This document shows positions 51,805-60,429 of a stretch of 64,000 nucleotides of DNA, piece after piece; within the stretch, counting starts at the first letter, position 1, and the number at the start of each line of letters is the position of its first letter. The stretch comes from Halorussus limi (GTDB lineage: Archaea; Halobacteriota; Halobacteria; Halobacteriales; Haladaptataceae). A model generated the notes under the pieces. The model ran no database searches, was not told the origin of the DNA, and worked only from the letters and a program-made list of their open reading frames with translations. The translations under genes and the position numbers were made by a program. The stretch lies in assembly GCF_023238205.1 (NCBI RefSeq), contig NZ_CP096659.1, forward strand, positions 248,001-312,000, read 5' to 3'.

Positions 51805-51840
51805 CGAAAACGGATAGGGGCCAGCCGCCGAAAAGTGTTA

Positions 51841-51858
51841 GCTAAAATATATTTTAGC
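51841..51858. promoter_or_regulatory. 18-bp perfect palindrome upstream of psmB
   Basis: GCTAAAATATATTTTAGC reads the same on both strands and lies 36-54 bases before the psmB ATG, in otherwise GC-rich DNA. Its AT core is a plausible TATA box. Since it is symmetrical, it may double as a binding site for a dimeric regulator, for example the XRE protein encoded just upstream. The regulatory link is inference. Confidence 0.65.
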
Positions 51859-51920
51859 CGGGGCGGTGGACGGAAGGTCGGACGCGCGGCGGACGCTCGG
51901 TGGAGGTGAAAATCAGACGC

Positions 51921-52634
51921 TCAGGGGAACTCGCGGAGCGACTGCAACACGTCGTCTATCGGTTCGTTCGTGATGGCCAGCGAGAACCCGTCGAGGCGGG
52001 CCATCTTCGGCGCGTGGTCCCAGAGGTCTTCCCGGTCGAGACCGTGGAGGACCACCGCGTTCGGCGTCGGGTTGACGACCCGCATCGCTACGAGGGGAGA
52101 CTCGCCTCTGGTGACGTTCGTGAACATCAGCGCCCGGTTCGTACTCTGGCCGTAGAGTCGGTAGAACTCCTCGCTGGAGAGTCGCGTGATGGCCTCGATG
52201 CTGTCGATGACGGTGTGGCCGGTGACGTTTCGGTGGTCGCCCTGGGCGAGTTCGGTCGCGCCCACCGCGTCGTAGAACCGGTCGAGCGCGACCTGCGTCG
52301 GGTACTCCCGGAGGTCGTTGACGATGTCGCTCTCGAACCCGGCCGAGACGACCCGGACGTACTGCCGGATGCGGTCGCCGCCCCGTCGCTCGTCGATGTC
52401 GAGCAGCGCGTTCACGAGTCGGGAGACGACGCCGATACCCGGACTCTCCCGGCGGCCGCTCTCGTAGTCGCTGACGACCGACGACGACACGTCGAGGTGG
52501 TCGGCGAGGTCCGTCTGAGAGACCCCGAAGTCGGTGCGCCACTTCCGGAGGGTCGCGCCGGGGTCGTCGCTGAGCGTTATCTCGCCCGCGATACGCTCGG
52601 CGAGGTCCTCGCGGGGGTCGGTCGCTTCGGTCAT
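51921..52634 (-). CDS. XRE-family HTH transcriptional regulator
   Basis: A 237-residue archaeal regulator. LRKWRTDFGVSQTDLADHLD near residues 29-48, then VSSSVVSDYESGRRESPGIG, form a Cro/XRE-type HTH. The C-terminal domain has SLEAITRLS-like segments (here DSIEAITRLSSEEFYRLYGQ), MFTNVTRGESPLVAMRVVNP and PNAVVLHGLDREDLWDHAPK. The architecture is that of archaeal regulators in COG1709. The ATG at 52634 is chosen because MTEATDPREDLAERIA is a normal start; the frame stays open upstream. It lies directly upstream of psmB on the same strand. Confidence 0.88.
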   Translation of the reverse strand: MTEATDPREDLAERIAGEITLSDDPGATLRKWRTDFGVSQTDLADHLDVSSSVVSDYESGRRESPGIGVVSRLVNALLDIDERRGGDRIRQYVRVVSAGFESDIVNDLREYPTQVALDRFYDAVGATELAQGDHRNVTGHTVIDSIEAITRLSSEEFYRLYGQSTNRALMFTNVTRGESPLVAMRVVNPTPNAVVLHGLDREDLWDHAPKMARLDGFSLAITNEPIDDVLQSLREFP

Positions 52635-52729
52635 GGTGGCGACTGCGCGAGTCTGGCGGAAAAGCGTATCGAAATCGGGGTTCGACGTTCGCCGAACAGG
52701 CCGGGAAACTGATATTGCGCCTCGGTCCC

Positions 52730-53473
52730 ATGTGGCAATCGATGCCTTCGACGGTCGTTCACGTCGCACTCGCCGGACTCGTCGGGACCGCACTGCTCGC
52801 CGACCACTTCGACTGGAAGGCGGTGGTCGTCGTGATGGCGGCCGTGGCGCTGGTTGACTTCGACGTGTTTCTCGGGTTCTGGATAGCCGGCGCGCACCGC
52901 GCGGCGTTCCACACGCTCCTGTTGCCGTTCCTCGCGGGCGTCGCGCTCTGGTGGGACTCGACGCGCCGGGACCGGTCGCTCCTGCGTTCGCGGTGGGGCG
53001 CGCGCGGCGTCCGCGTCGCGTGGGTCAGCGTCTTCGCCGTCGTCTTCGCGGGCATCGGCCTCGACGCCTTCTTCAACGGCGCGAACCTGTTCTACCCGCT
53101 CCACGACCGGTTCTACACCTTCTCGGGCAAGGTCTTCTACTCGACCGAGGAGGGGTTCGTCCAGACGCTCGTGAACGTCGATTTCGGGGCGCTGGCCGAC
53201 GCCGTGCTCCCCGACAAGACCGGCGGCGCGGGGGCTGACGCCGGGTCCGGCGGCGCGTCGGGTGGCAGTACCGGCGGGTCGGGCGGCGAGTCCGACACCG
53301 CGCGGACGACCGAGAACACCCACTACAGCACGGGCATCGACCCGACGAAGGGTGCCGAATCGGATAGCGTCGAGCGCCTGTTCCCCATCGCCTACACCGG
53401 CGAACGCGCCCTGCTCGCGCTGACCGGTTACTCGGTGGTTGGTCTCCGGGTCTGGATGGAGCGCCGGGAGTGA
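52730..53473 (+). CDS. membrane-bound metal-dependent hydrolase-like protein (DUF457/YdjM type)
   Basis: A 247-residue membrane protein. MPSTVVHVALAGLVGTALLA near the N-terminus, with the His of VVHVA, and ALVDFDVFLGFWIAGAHRAA (acidic and His residues) match the YdjM-like family. Further helices: FHTLLLPFLAGVALWW and VAWVSVFAVVFAGIGLDAFF. A Gly/Ser-rich linker (GSGGASGGSTGGSGGES) lies near 175-190, and LLALTGYSVVGLRVW is the last helix. The start is ATG 52730 or 52742. Substrate unknown. Confidence 0.82.
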   Translation: MWQSMPSTVVHVALAGLVGTALLADHFDWKAVVVVMAAVALVDFDVFLGFWIAGAHRAAFHTLLLPFLAGVALWWDSTRRDRSLLRSRWGARGVRVAWVSVFAVVFAGIGLDAFFNGANLFYPLHDRFYTFSGKVFYSTEEGFVQTLVNVDFGALADAVLPDKTGGAGADAGSGGASGGSTGGSGGESDTARTTENTHYSTGIDPTKGAESDSVERLFPIAYTGERALLALTGYSVVGLRVWMERRE

Positions 53474-53608
53474 GCGAGCGACGAAGCCCGCCGACGCCGG
53501 CGCGCCACCGCGGTCCGCCGACGCCGAATCGACACCGACCGGGAGCGCCCGCTTCGCCTCTCGGTCGAACTCGCAATCGCTAACAGTCTCGTCCGTCAAG
53601 CCTCGGCC

Positions 53609-54193
53609 ATGACCGACACGCGACTCCGACCGTACGACCCCGACCGGGACCCCCGCGACCTCTGGGACCTCAAGCGCGCCTTCGAGTTGGGACTCGGGTC
53701 GGGCACGGGCGGCGACGACAAGCGGGCCGTCTACGAGGAGAAACTCACCGAGGCGTACGGCGAGCGCTACCTCGACTGGGTGTTCTGGTGTACGAAGCAC
53801 GACCCGCGGTGCGTGACCGTCGCCGAGGTCACGGACGGAGAGGGAATCACAGACGATTCCCAAAGCAACACAGACGATTCTCGAGAAACGGAAAACAAAT
53901 CCGAGGACGGTTCCGACCCGGCGCTGGCGGGGTACGTCTTCGTCCTGCCCCAGCAGTTGGCGATGATTTGGGACGCCGCGGTCCTGAACGAGGTTTACGT
54001 CCGGCCCGAGTACCGCGGCACCGGAGTCGCCGACGACCTGATGGACGCCGCGGTGGCGGTGGCCGAGGACCAAGACCTCCCGCTCGACCGCCTCGTGCTG
54101 GACGTGGACCGCGAGAACGACCGCGCGCAGGCGTTCTACGACCGCCACGGCTTCGAACACTGGGGCGAGATGGTCGCCCGGAAGTTGGAGTAA
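53609..54193 (+). CDS. GNAT-family N-acetyltransferase
   Basis: A 194-residue GNAT protein. AAVLNEVYVRPEYRGTGVAD (about 126-145) contains the acetyl-CoA motif V-RPEYRGTGVA. DLMDAAVAVAEDQDLPLDRL follows, and LDVDRENDRAQAFYDRHGFE is motif B. An AT-richer insertion (DDSQSNTDDSRETENKSEDG, about 83-102) separates the two halves of the fold and looks like a low-complexity linker with a repeated ACAGACGATTC. The substrate could be a protein N-terminus, polyamine or antibiotic; not decidable. Confidence 0.85.
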   Translation: MTDTRLRPYDPDRDPRDLWDLKRAFELGLGSGTGGDDKRAVYEEKLTEAYGERYLDWVFWCTKHDPRCVTVAEVTDGEGITDDSQSNTDDSRETENKSEDGSDPALAGYVFVLPQQLAMIWDAAVLNEVYVRPEYRGTGVADDLMDAAVAVAEDQDLPLDRLVLDVDRENDRAQAFYDRHGFEHWGEMVARKLE

Positions 54194-54253
54194 TCGTCTA
54201 CCAGTCAGCGACCGTTCGCCGACGGGTTACCTCACTCGACGGTCCCCGAAAGG

Positions 54254-54846
54254 CTACTCCACCACGCTACTCAGCGCACCGCCGACGGCACCGAAGACCA
54301 GCGGATACACCGCGCCGGCGAGCAGAGTCGCGGTCACGGGGTCGGCCGCGATGGCGGCCCCGGTGTCGCCGACGCCGTGGGTGGCGACCAGCGCGACCCC
54401 GGCCGAGAGCGGGAGATAGCCGAGTGCGACTGCCGCGCCCGACTTCGCGCGTTCGACCGCACCGCCGGGCCGCCCGTAGCCAGCGACCGCTCCGGCCGCG
54501 AGCAGGAGGACGGCCGGGAGCGCGAGCAGGAGCGTCGAACCGCCCTCGCCGGTGGCGAAGTTCGCGGTCCGGGTCCGCCGGTCACGGTCGGGAATCGCGT
54601 GGCGACGAAGTGGGCGTTCAGAAAGAGCCACGAGACGCCCTTCCACGCGGGAACCGCCTCGCCGCCGAGCAGTTGCGAGACGTACCCGACACCCCGGAGC
54701 GCCTCCGAGACGGCCTGCGACTTCCAGACGTAGGTGACGAGATACCCGAGTAACCACGCGCCGACGCCCGCGACCGCTCCGCGGGTCAGCGTCGCGCGCC
54801 GCCACGCGTCGCCGGTCGTGAGAGACGTGTCTTCTGCGGTAGTCAT
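54254..54846 (-). pseudogene. frameshifted multi-span membrane protein gene (DUF7978-like)
   Basis: Starting at ATG 54846 the reading frame encodes MTTAEDTSLTTGDAWRRATL, GAVAGVGAWLLGYLVTYVWK, QLLGGEAVPAWKGVSWLFLN and AHFVATRFPTVTGG. Then meaning shifts to another frame near 54574-54577: RTANFATGEGGSTLLLALPA, LPLSAGVALVATHG and GAVYPLVFGAVGGALSSVVE follow in that second frame to the stop at 54254. A single missing base in GGCGGACCCGG would restore one open frame. It is a pseudogene, a sequencing error or a programmed frameshift. Four or five membrane segments. Function unknown. Confidence 0.8.
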
Positions 54847-54978
54847 AGTCGGGGCGTTCCGTCGATGGAGGGAGTATCTTGTGGCCGGACGACGGCGAAG
54901 TCGAACTCCGGCCGCCGCGCGGCGATTTCGCGCGACGATTCGCGGGATTCAAGAGCGGCGACTGGGAACACTCACCAC

Positions 54979-56181
54979 ATGATTCTGCGTGACGCCCGCG
55001 TCGTCGACGGGACCGGCGACGTACTCGAAGACGCCGCGCTCCGGTTCGACCCCGAATCGGGGCGCGTCGAGGCGGTCGGCGACGCCGACCCGCGAGAGAG
55101 CGAACCGACCTACGACCTCGACGGCCGGACCGTCGTTCCCGGACTGGTCGACGCCCACGTCCACTTCTCGCTGTCGGGCGAGGCCAGCGTGGCCGACGTG
55201 GTGTCGATGAGCGACGCCGAACTGATGCTGACCGAGACCGTCAACGCCCGCAAGACCCTCGAAGCCGGAATCACGGGCGTTCGGGCGATGGGCGCCCGCG
55301 ACCTCGACGTGGTGCTGGCCGAACGCGTCGCCGCGGGCGACGTGCCCGGCCCGCGGATGGTCGCGAACTGCCGCTCTATCACCATCACTGGCGGACACGG
55401 CCACCACCTCGGCCGGGAGGTAGACGGCCCGACCGAGTGCCGGAAGGCGGTCCGCGAGCAGGTCAAGAGGGGCGCGCAGTTCGTCAAGTTCATGGCGACC
55501 GGCGGGGTCACGACGCCCGGTACGGACCCGAACGCGCCCGCCTTCACGCAGGAGGAGATGGACGCGCTGGTGGACGAGGCCCACCGCCGCGGGGTCCACG
55601 CCGCGGCCCACGCCCACGGCGCGGCGGGCGCGCAGGCGGCCATCCGCGCGGGCGTGGACACCATCGAACACGGCACGTTCCTCGACGAGGCGACCATCGA
55701 CCTGCTCGTCGCCGAGGACGTGGTGCTGGTGCCGACGCTCTCGGCCCCGTACCGCATCGTGCGCAACGCCGACCACGCCACCGACGAGTCGCTCCAGAAG
55801 ACGAACGACGTCTACGAGCGCCACATCGAATCGTTCGGGAACGCGGTCGAGGCGGGCGTGGACATCGTCGGGGGCACCGACGCCGGGACGCCGTTCAACT
55901 ACCACGGCGCGAACGCGACCGAAATCTCGTTCATGGCCGAGTACGGGATGGACCCCCACGACGCGCTCGTGGCGATGACGGGCCGCGCGGCCGACGTAAT
56001 CGGTCTCGACGGCGCGGGAACGCTCGAACCCGACTCGTTCGCCGACTTCCTCGTGCTGGACGAGGACCCCCTCGCCGACCTTGGCGCGCTCCGGGACCCC
56101 GAGACCGTCGTCAAGGGCGGCGAAGTCGTCGCCGGAGCGGCGTTCGATAGACTCGACTCCGACGCCGAATTCAGTGCGTGA
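54979..56181 (+). CDS. imidazolonepropionase-like amidohydrolase
   Basis: A 400-residue amidohydrolase-superfamily enzyme. ILRDARVVDGTGDVLEDAAL begins the small beta domain, and VVPGLVDAHVHFSLSGEASV (about 48-67) carries the HxH metal site. ITGVRAMGARDLDVVL, ITITGGHGHHLGREVDGPTE, FVKFMATGGVTTPGTDPNAP, GVHAAAHAHGAAGAQAAI, and VDTIEHGTFLDEAT follow. VGGTDAGTPFNYHGANATEI gives the final Asp. The family includes prolidase-type peptidases and organophosphate-degrading enzymes. Start ATG 54979 precedes the fold. The end overlaps the convergent gene by 11 bases. Confidence 0.9.
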   Translation: MILRDARVVDGTGDVLEDAALRFDPESGRVEAVGDADPRESEPTYDLDGRTVVPGLVDAHVHFSLSGEASVADVVSMSDAELMLTETVNARKTLEAGITGVRAMGARDLDVVLAERVAAGDVPGPRMVANCRSITITGGHGHHLGREVDGPTECRKAVREQVKRGAQFVKFMATGGVTTPGTDPNAPAFTQEEMDALVDEAHRRGVHAAAHAHGAAGAQAAIRAGVDTIEHGTFLDEATIDLLVAEDVVLVPTLSAPYRIVRNADHATDESLQKTNDVYERHIESFGNAVEAGVDIVGGTDAGTPFNYHGANATEISFMAEYGMDPHDALVAMTGRAADVIGLDGAGTLEPDSFADFLVLDEDPLADLGALRDPETVVKGGEVVAGAAFDRLDSDAEFSA

Positions 56182-56401
56182 AGACCAGTAGCCGGTCCTC
56201 CTCACGGACCGCGCAAAACCGGCCGTCGGGTCGGTTGAAACTGTTGTGACGCTTCTCAGAAATCAGCAGCTCCGCGAACGGGTCGCCGCAGGCCGGGCAG
56301 TCGAGGGCCTTCTTGTTCTCCCAGAGTTGGGTCTGGCCGGAGTCCTTGTGGAGTTTCAGCGCGTGGCGGTGGTCGTGAACGTCGAATCGCTCGGCGGTCA
56401 T
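56171..56401 (-). CDS. conserved haloarchaeal zinc-binding protein (DUF7385-like)
   Basis: A 76-residue protein. DVHDHRHALKLHKDSGQTQL leads into LDCPACGDPFAELLISEKRH, with CPAC as the zinc knuckle. NSFNRPDGRFCAVREEDRLL follows with a third Cys and VFTH at the end. It resembles a haloarchaeal family I recall as DUF7385, listed near archaellum clusters in some genomes, though none is visible here. It is convergent with the amidohydrolase gene (11-base overlap). Confidence 0.75.
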   Translation of the reverse strand: MTAERFDVHDHRHALKLHKDSGQTQLWENKKALDCPACGDPFAELLISEKRHNSFNRPDGRFCAVREEDRLLVFTH

Positions 56402-56417
56402 GTGGATTCGGTTCTGG

Positions 56418-57017
56418 TCAGTCCCCCTTCGTCGCTTCGCTCCACTGCTCGCGGGTGACGGTGTACCGAGAGACGTCTACCGGGCCGTCGGGCGAGGTCC
56501 CGTAGTTCCGGAGCAGGCCCTCGCGCTGGCCGCCGAACCGCTCGACGTACTTCTCGATGGCGCGCCGGGACTTGTCGTTGTCCGCGTGGTGTCGCACGGC
56601 CACGACGTCGAGGTCGAGGCGCTCGAACGCGACCCCCATCAGGGCGGCGGCGCGCTCGCCGGAGTAGCCCCGGCCCCAGAAGGGCTTGCGGAGCCACATC
56701 CCGAGAATCGCGGTCCGGCGCTCCCAGTCGGCGTGGAGTTCTGTCGCGCCCGCGATTTCGCCCGCGCCGTCCTCGCCCTCCTTCGGGCGAATCACGTAGG
56801 CGGCGTCCTCGCCCGCCTCGCGCGCGTCAGCGCGCGAGCGGAGGAAGTCCAGCGTCTCCTTCGGACTCTGATGGGGGTCCCACGGGAGGTACTCGGTTAT
56901 CTCCTCGATGTGTGGATTCTGGTGGGAACTGTGACGATAGAACTCCAGCACGTCCACGTTCTCGGGCGTCAGCGCGGTCAGTTCCAACCGCTCGGTCGGG
57001 ACCCGCTCCGGAAACAT
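56418..57017 (-). CDS. GNAT-family acetyltransferase (RimJ/RimL-like)
   Basis: A 199-residue GNAT enzyme of the RimJ/RimL type. ERLELTALTPENVDVLEFYR begins the domain. ATELHADWERRTAILGMWLR and KPFWGRGYSGERAAALMGVA form the acetyl-CoA region (WGRGYSGEA-like), and LDLDVVAVRHHADNDKSRRA followed by IEKYVERFGGQREGLLRNYG is the C-terminal motif. Chosen start: ATG 57017, MFPERVPTERLEL. It may modify ribosomal proteins or a small molecule. The downstream zinc-binding gene follows 16 bases after the stop, so co-transcription is likely. Confidence 0.9.
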   Translation of the reverse strand: MFPERVPTERLELTALTPENVDVLEFYRHSSHQNPHIEEITEYLPWDPHQSPKETLDFLRSRADAREAGEDAAYVIRPKEGEDGAGEIAGATELHADWERRTAILGMWLRKPFWGRGYSGERAAALMGVAFERLDLDVVAVRHHADNDKSRRAIEKYVERFGGQREGLLRNYGTSPDGPVDVSRYTVTREQWSEATKGD

Positions 57018-57158
57018 GATAGGTGCGTCGGAGGGCGGAGAGAAAAGCGTTGTCCGAGAGTGAGAATGGGTAACGTTCCAGCGGGATTGCGAGCGCCGCT
57101 TCGGCCTCCGACTCGCTCTCCGCAACCACTAAACGCCGCTCGCACCTACCGACTCCCA

Positions 57159-58616
57159 ATGACCGACTGGACCGAGAAATATCGGCCCACCTCTCTCTCC
57201 GAACTCCGCGGGAACAACAAGGCCCGCGACGCCCTGAAGGAGTGGGCCCAGACGTGGGACGACCACAAGGACGCCGCCATCCTCCACGGAAGCCCCGGCG
57301 TGGGCAAGACCTCGGCGGCCCACGCGCTGGCCAGCGACATGGGGTGGCCGACCATCGAGTTGAACGCCAGCGACCAGCGGACCTCCTCGGTGGTCGAGAA
57401 GGTCGCGGGCGAGGCCGCCAAGTCCGGCACGCTGACCGGGGGCGGCGACGGCCGCCGGCTCGTCATCATGGACGAGGCCGACAACCTCCACGGCAACGTC
57501 GACCGGGGCGGGTCGAAGGCCATCACGGAGGTCGTCAAGGAGGCCGGACAGCCGATGGTCCTCATCGCCAACGAGTTCTACGACATGTCCAACACGCTTC
57601 GGAACGCCTGCGAGGAGATAGAGTTCCGGGACGTGCAGGCCCGGTCCATCGTGCCCGCGCTCCGCCACATCTGCAAGCAGGAGGGCATCGACTACGAGAA
57701 AGACGCCCTCCGGGCCATCGCCGACAAGAACGACGGCGACCTGCGCTCGGCGGTCAACGACCTGCAGGCCATCGCCGAGACCAGCGAGCGACTCACCGCC
57801 GAGGACGTGGAGGTGACGGGGGACCGCGACCGGACCAGCGGCATCTTCGACTTCCTCGACGCGCTGTTCAAGGAGGAGGACGCCCAGAGCGCGATTCGAG
57901 AGTCATACGACGTGGACGAGACGCCCGACGACATGCTGAACTGGGTCGAGGACAACGTGCCCAAGGACTACGAGGGCGCGGAACTCGCCACCGCCTACGA
58001 CTTCCTCTCGAACGCCGACAAGTGGCTCGGGCGGGTCCGGGCCTCGCAGGACTACTCGCTGTGGCGCTACGCGGGCGACAACATCGCGGGTGGAGTCGCC
58101 GCCGCCCGACAGGGCGACAAGGGCGGGTGGACCCGCTACGGCCCGCCGAGTTACTGGCGAAAGCTCGGGAGTTCCAAGGGCAACCGGAACAAGCGCGACT
58201 ACGTGGCCCGCAAAATCGCCGAGGCCGACGGCGTGAGCATGTCCACCGCGCGCCGGGAGATGCTGCCGTTCCTCTCGGCGATGACTCACCACTGCAAGAA
58301 TCGGGACCTGACGATAGCGATGACCGCGAAGTACGACCTCGACGCCGAACACGTCTCGTTCGTCACCGGGTCGGGAAAGGACACCAACAAGGTCCAGAAC
58401 ATCGTGAAGTCGGCCGAAGAACTCCGGGAGGAGGCGGCCGTAGACCACTCCGGGGGCGCGTTCGAGGGAAGTCACGGGTCCCGGTCCGACGCCGGCGACG
58501 AAGCCGAGGAGTCGGACTCGGAGACCGAAGCGTCGGCGGAGGAGGCCGACGACGCGGAGGCCGAGGCCAGCGGGGACGACACCGACGACAACCAAGCGGG
58601 CCTGACCGACTTCTGA
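57159..58616 (+). CDS. rfcL: replication factor C large subunit
   Basis: A 485-residue archaeal clamp-loader large subunit. Residues 1-10 are MTDWTEKYRP. Walker A is GSPGVGKT (44-51), followed by IELNASDQRTSSVVEKVAGE and Walker B LVIMDEADNLHG. EVVKEAGQPMVLIANEFYDM and EIEFRDVQARSIVPALRHIC follow, with an RFC box in GDLRSAVNDLQAIAETSERL. The C-terminal collar domain follows, then a very acidic linker, ending in QAGLTDF, which is a PCNA-binding PIP box. Start ATG 57159 gives the normal beginning. It loads the PCNA clamp together with the small subunits. Confidence 0.97.
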   Translation: MTDWTEKYRPTSLSELRGNNKARDALKEWAQTWDDHKDAAILHGSPGVGKTSAAHALASDMGWPTIELNASDQRTSSVVEKVAGEAAKSGTLTGGGDGRRLVIMDEADNLHGNVDRGGSKAITEVVKEAGQPMVLIANEFYDMSNTLRNACEEIEFRDVQARSIVPALRHICKQEGIDYEKDALRAIADKNDGDLRSAVNDLQAIAETSERLTAEDVEVTGDRDRTSGIFDFLDALFKEEDAQSAIRESYDVDETPDDMLNWVEDNVPKDYEGAELATAYDFLSNADKWLGRVRASQDYSLWRYAGDNIAGGVAAARQGDKGGWTRYGPPSYWRKLGSSKGNRNKRDYVARKIAEADGVSMSTARREMLPFLSAMTHHCKNRDLTIAMTAKYDLDAEHVSFVTGSGKDTNKVQNIVKSAEELREEAAVDHSGGAFEGSHGSRSDAGDEAEESDSETEASAEEADDAEAEASGDDTDDNQAGLTDF

Positions 58617-58652
58617 ACCGAGCGCCGACCGTCGCCGTCGGGCGTTCGCTCG

Positions 58653-58961
58653 CTACCGCACGGGCCACACCAGTATCTCGCCGTCGGCCCTGACCGTCAC
58701 GTCGTGGCCCTCGTACCGGAAACTGATGGACGTCTCAGTCTCGCGGTCGCGCATCGACGCGACGAACTCGTGGAGGGCGTCGGGGTCCATGTACTCGTAC
58801 AGTGGCGCGAGTTCGGTCACGGAGACCCCGGTCGCCCGCGAGATGGCGCCGGTGACCGCCGAGTCGAGGGTCTCGCTCCCCGACCAGTCGGCCTGCACGC
58901 GCAGGGGTGTCTCGCTCTCGTACTCCACCGCGTCGACCGTGTGCGTTTCCGTCTTCGACAT
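58653..58961 (-). CDS. HalOD1 output-domain protein
   Basis: A 102-residue protein. DAVEYESETPLRVQADWSGS begins, then TLDSAVTGAISRATGVSVTE, LAPLYEYMDPDALHEFVASM and ISFRYEGHDVTVRADGEILV. This is the haloarchaeal HalOD1 output fold (alternate strands and helices with L-x-P-L-Y). HalOD1 domains occur as small stand-alone proteins or after receivers. Chosen start: ATG 58961; an upstream extension to 59078 lacks support. No kinase lies nearby. Confidence 0.88.
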   Translation of the reverse strand: MSKTETHTVDAVEYESETPLRVQADWSGSETLDSAVTGAISRATGVSVTELAPLYEYMDPDALHEFVASMRDRETETSISFRYEGHDVTVRADGEILVWPVR

Positions 58962-59204
58962 TGTGTCTCGCCGATTCTGGCAAGGACGGACAGGTGCTTC
59001 AACCCCCGAAACGCTGAAAGCCGATTGGTGGCTCTGAGCGCGGGTTGCTCCCGAGTTAACCCGGATTAAGCGCGCCAACTCCCTCCTAACCGGAGTAACG
59101 GCTCCCTACCGTCGAGAAACGAGCCGTGGAATCGCCTCGAATAGGGTAAGACGACCCAAAACGACACAATCCCTTTTTCCTTGCGCGTCGGACCTACGTG
59201 ACGA

Positions 59205-60356
59205 ATGGGGACGCGACAGTCCGCAGCGTTGCTCGCCGCGGTCCTCTGTCTGGTGGCCGCGGTCGGCACAGCCGTCGGCGGGGCGACCGCTATCGGCGTA
59301 TCGGGCGGAGATACGGGCACGCTCGGCGACGTTACCGGCACGTCCAGTGTGGCCGCTGTCGGCACCGACGCGACGAGTGATGCGGTCGCTACCGACGCGA
59401 CGAGCGGTGCGACCAGCGCGTCCGCGGTCACCGACCGGTTCGCAAGTACACGGACCCAGAGCCAGCGCGTCACTCCCGACACGGTCGTCCTCGACGTTCG
59501 GGTGTACGAGAACGGCTCCGCGAAGTGGGAAGTGGTCTACCGCACTCGACTCGACGACGCCCGGACGACCGCGGCCTTCCGGAGCTACAAGAACGACGTG
59601 CAGGCCAACTCGACGAAGTACAGCAGGCAGTTCGTCGAGCGCATGAACAGCACCATCCGGAGCGCCGAGCGGTCCACCGACCGGGAGATGTCCGGCACGA
59701 ACTACTCGGTCAGCGCCGAGATTCGGGAGTTCCCCCAGCGCTACGGACTGGTCGTCTACTCCTTCCGGTGGCACGGCTTCGCTGCGGTCTCCGACGGTGA
59801 GATTCGGGTCGGCGACTCGCTGTCGGGGCTCATCCTCAACGAGAAGACCCGCCTGCTGGTCAAGTGGCCCGAGAAGTACGAGGCGACGACCGTCCGGCCT
59901 CGACCCGACTCCGGGTACGAGAAGCGCGAGAACGCGGTCATCTGGAACGGCCCCATCGAGTTCGCGGGTAACGAACCGCGCATCGTCCTGAGCGCGCCCG
60001 GCACGGGCGTCCCGAGCGTGCCGTGGACGCTGGTGGCCACGGGGGCCGGTGGACTCGTGCTCGTCGCGGCGCTCGCGGCCGGTGGCTGGTGGCTCTACCG
60101 CGACCGGGAGGACCCGACCCCGGACCCGGACGACGAACCGCCCGAGGACCTGCTGAGCAACGAGGAGCGGGTCCTCCGACTGCTCGAACGCCGCGGGGGT
60201 CGGGTCAAACAGCGCGCGGTCGTGAACGAACTCGACTGGACCGAGGCCAAGACGAGTCAGGTGGTCGGGAGCCTGCGCGAACAGGGGAAGATAGAGAGCT
60301 TCAGGCTAGGTAGGGAGAACGTACTCGCGCTGCCGACCGAACAACAGGAGTCCTGA
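59205..60356 (+). CDS. membrane-anchored HTH protein (DUF7345/DUF7343-type)
   Basis: A 383-residue protein. An N-terminal Sec-like signal (LLAAVLCLVAAVGTAVGGA) is followed by a low-complexity Thr/Ala region. An extracellular beta domain follows (DTVVLDVRVYENGSAKWEVV, FPQRYGLVVYSFRWHGFAAV, IWNGPIEFAGNEPRIVLSAP). A transmembrane helix (LVATGAGGLVLVAALAAGGW) leads into the cytosol. The C-terminal winged helix is LLSNEERVLRLLERRGGRVK, QRAVVNELDWTEAKTSQVVG and SLREQGKIESFRLGRENVLA. So it could sense outside and bind DNA inside. It sits 73 bases upstream of the DUF7096 gene on the same strand. Confidence 0.85.
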   Translation: MGTRQSAALLAAVLCLVAAVGTAVGGATAIGVSGGDTGTLGDVTGTSSVAAVGTDATSDAVATDATSGATSASAVTDRFASTRTQSQRVTPDTVVLDVRVYENGSAKWEVVYRTRLDDARTTAAFRSYKNDVQANSTKYSRQFVERMNSTIRSAERSTDREMSGTNYSVSAEIREFPQRYGLVVYSFRWHGFAAVSDGEIRVGDSLSGLILNEKTRLLVKWPEKYEATTVRPRPDSGYEKRENAVIWNGPIEFAGNEPRIVLSAPGTGVPSVPWTLVATGAGGLVLVAALAAGGWWLYRDREDPTPDPDDEPPEDLLSNEERVLRLLERRGGRVKQRAVVNELDWTEAKTSQVVGSLREQGKIESFRLGRENVLALPTEQQES

Positions 60357-60429
60357 AACACCCTTAATTCGGCTAAATCCGGATTCAGCGACGGCGGGTT
60401 ATTGACCGTGGCGCGCGTCGAGACTACCC

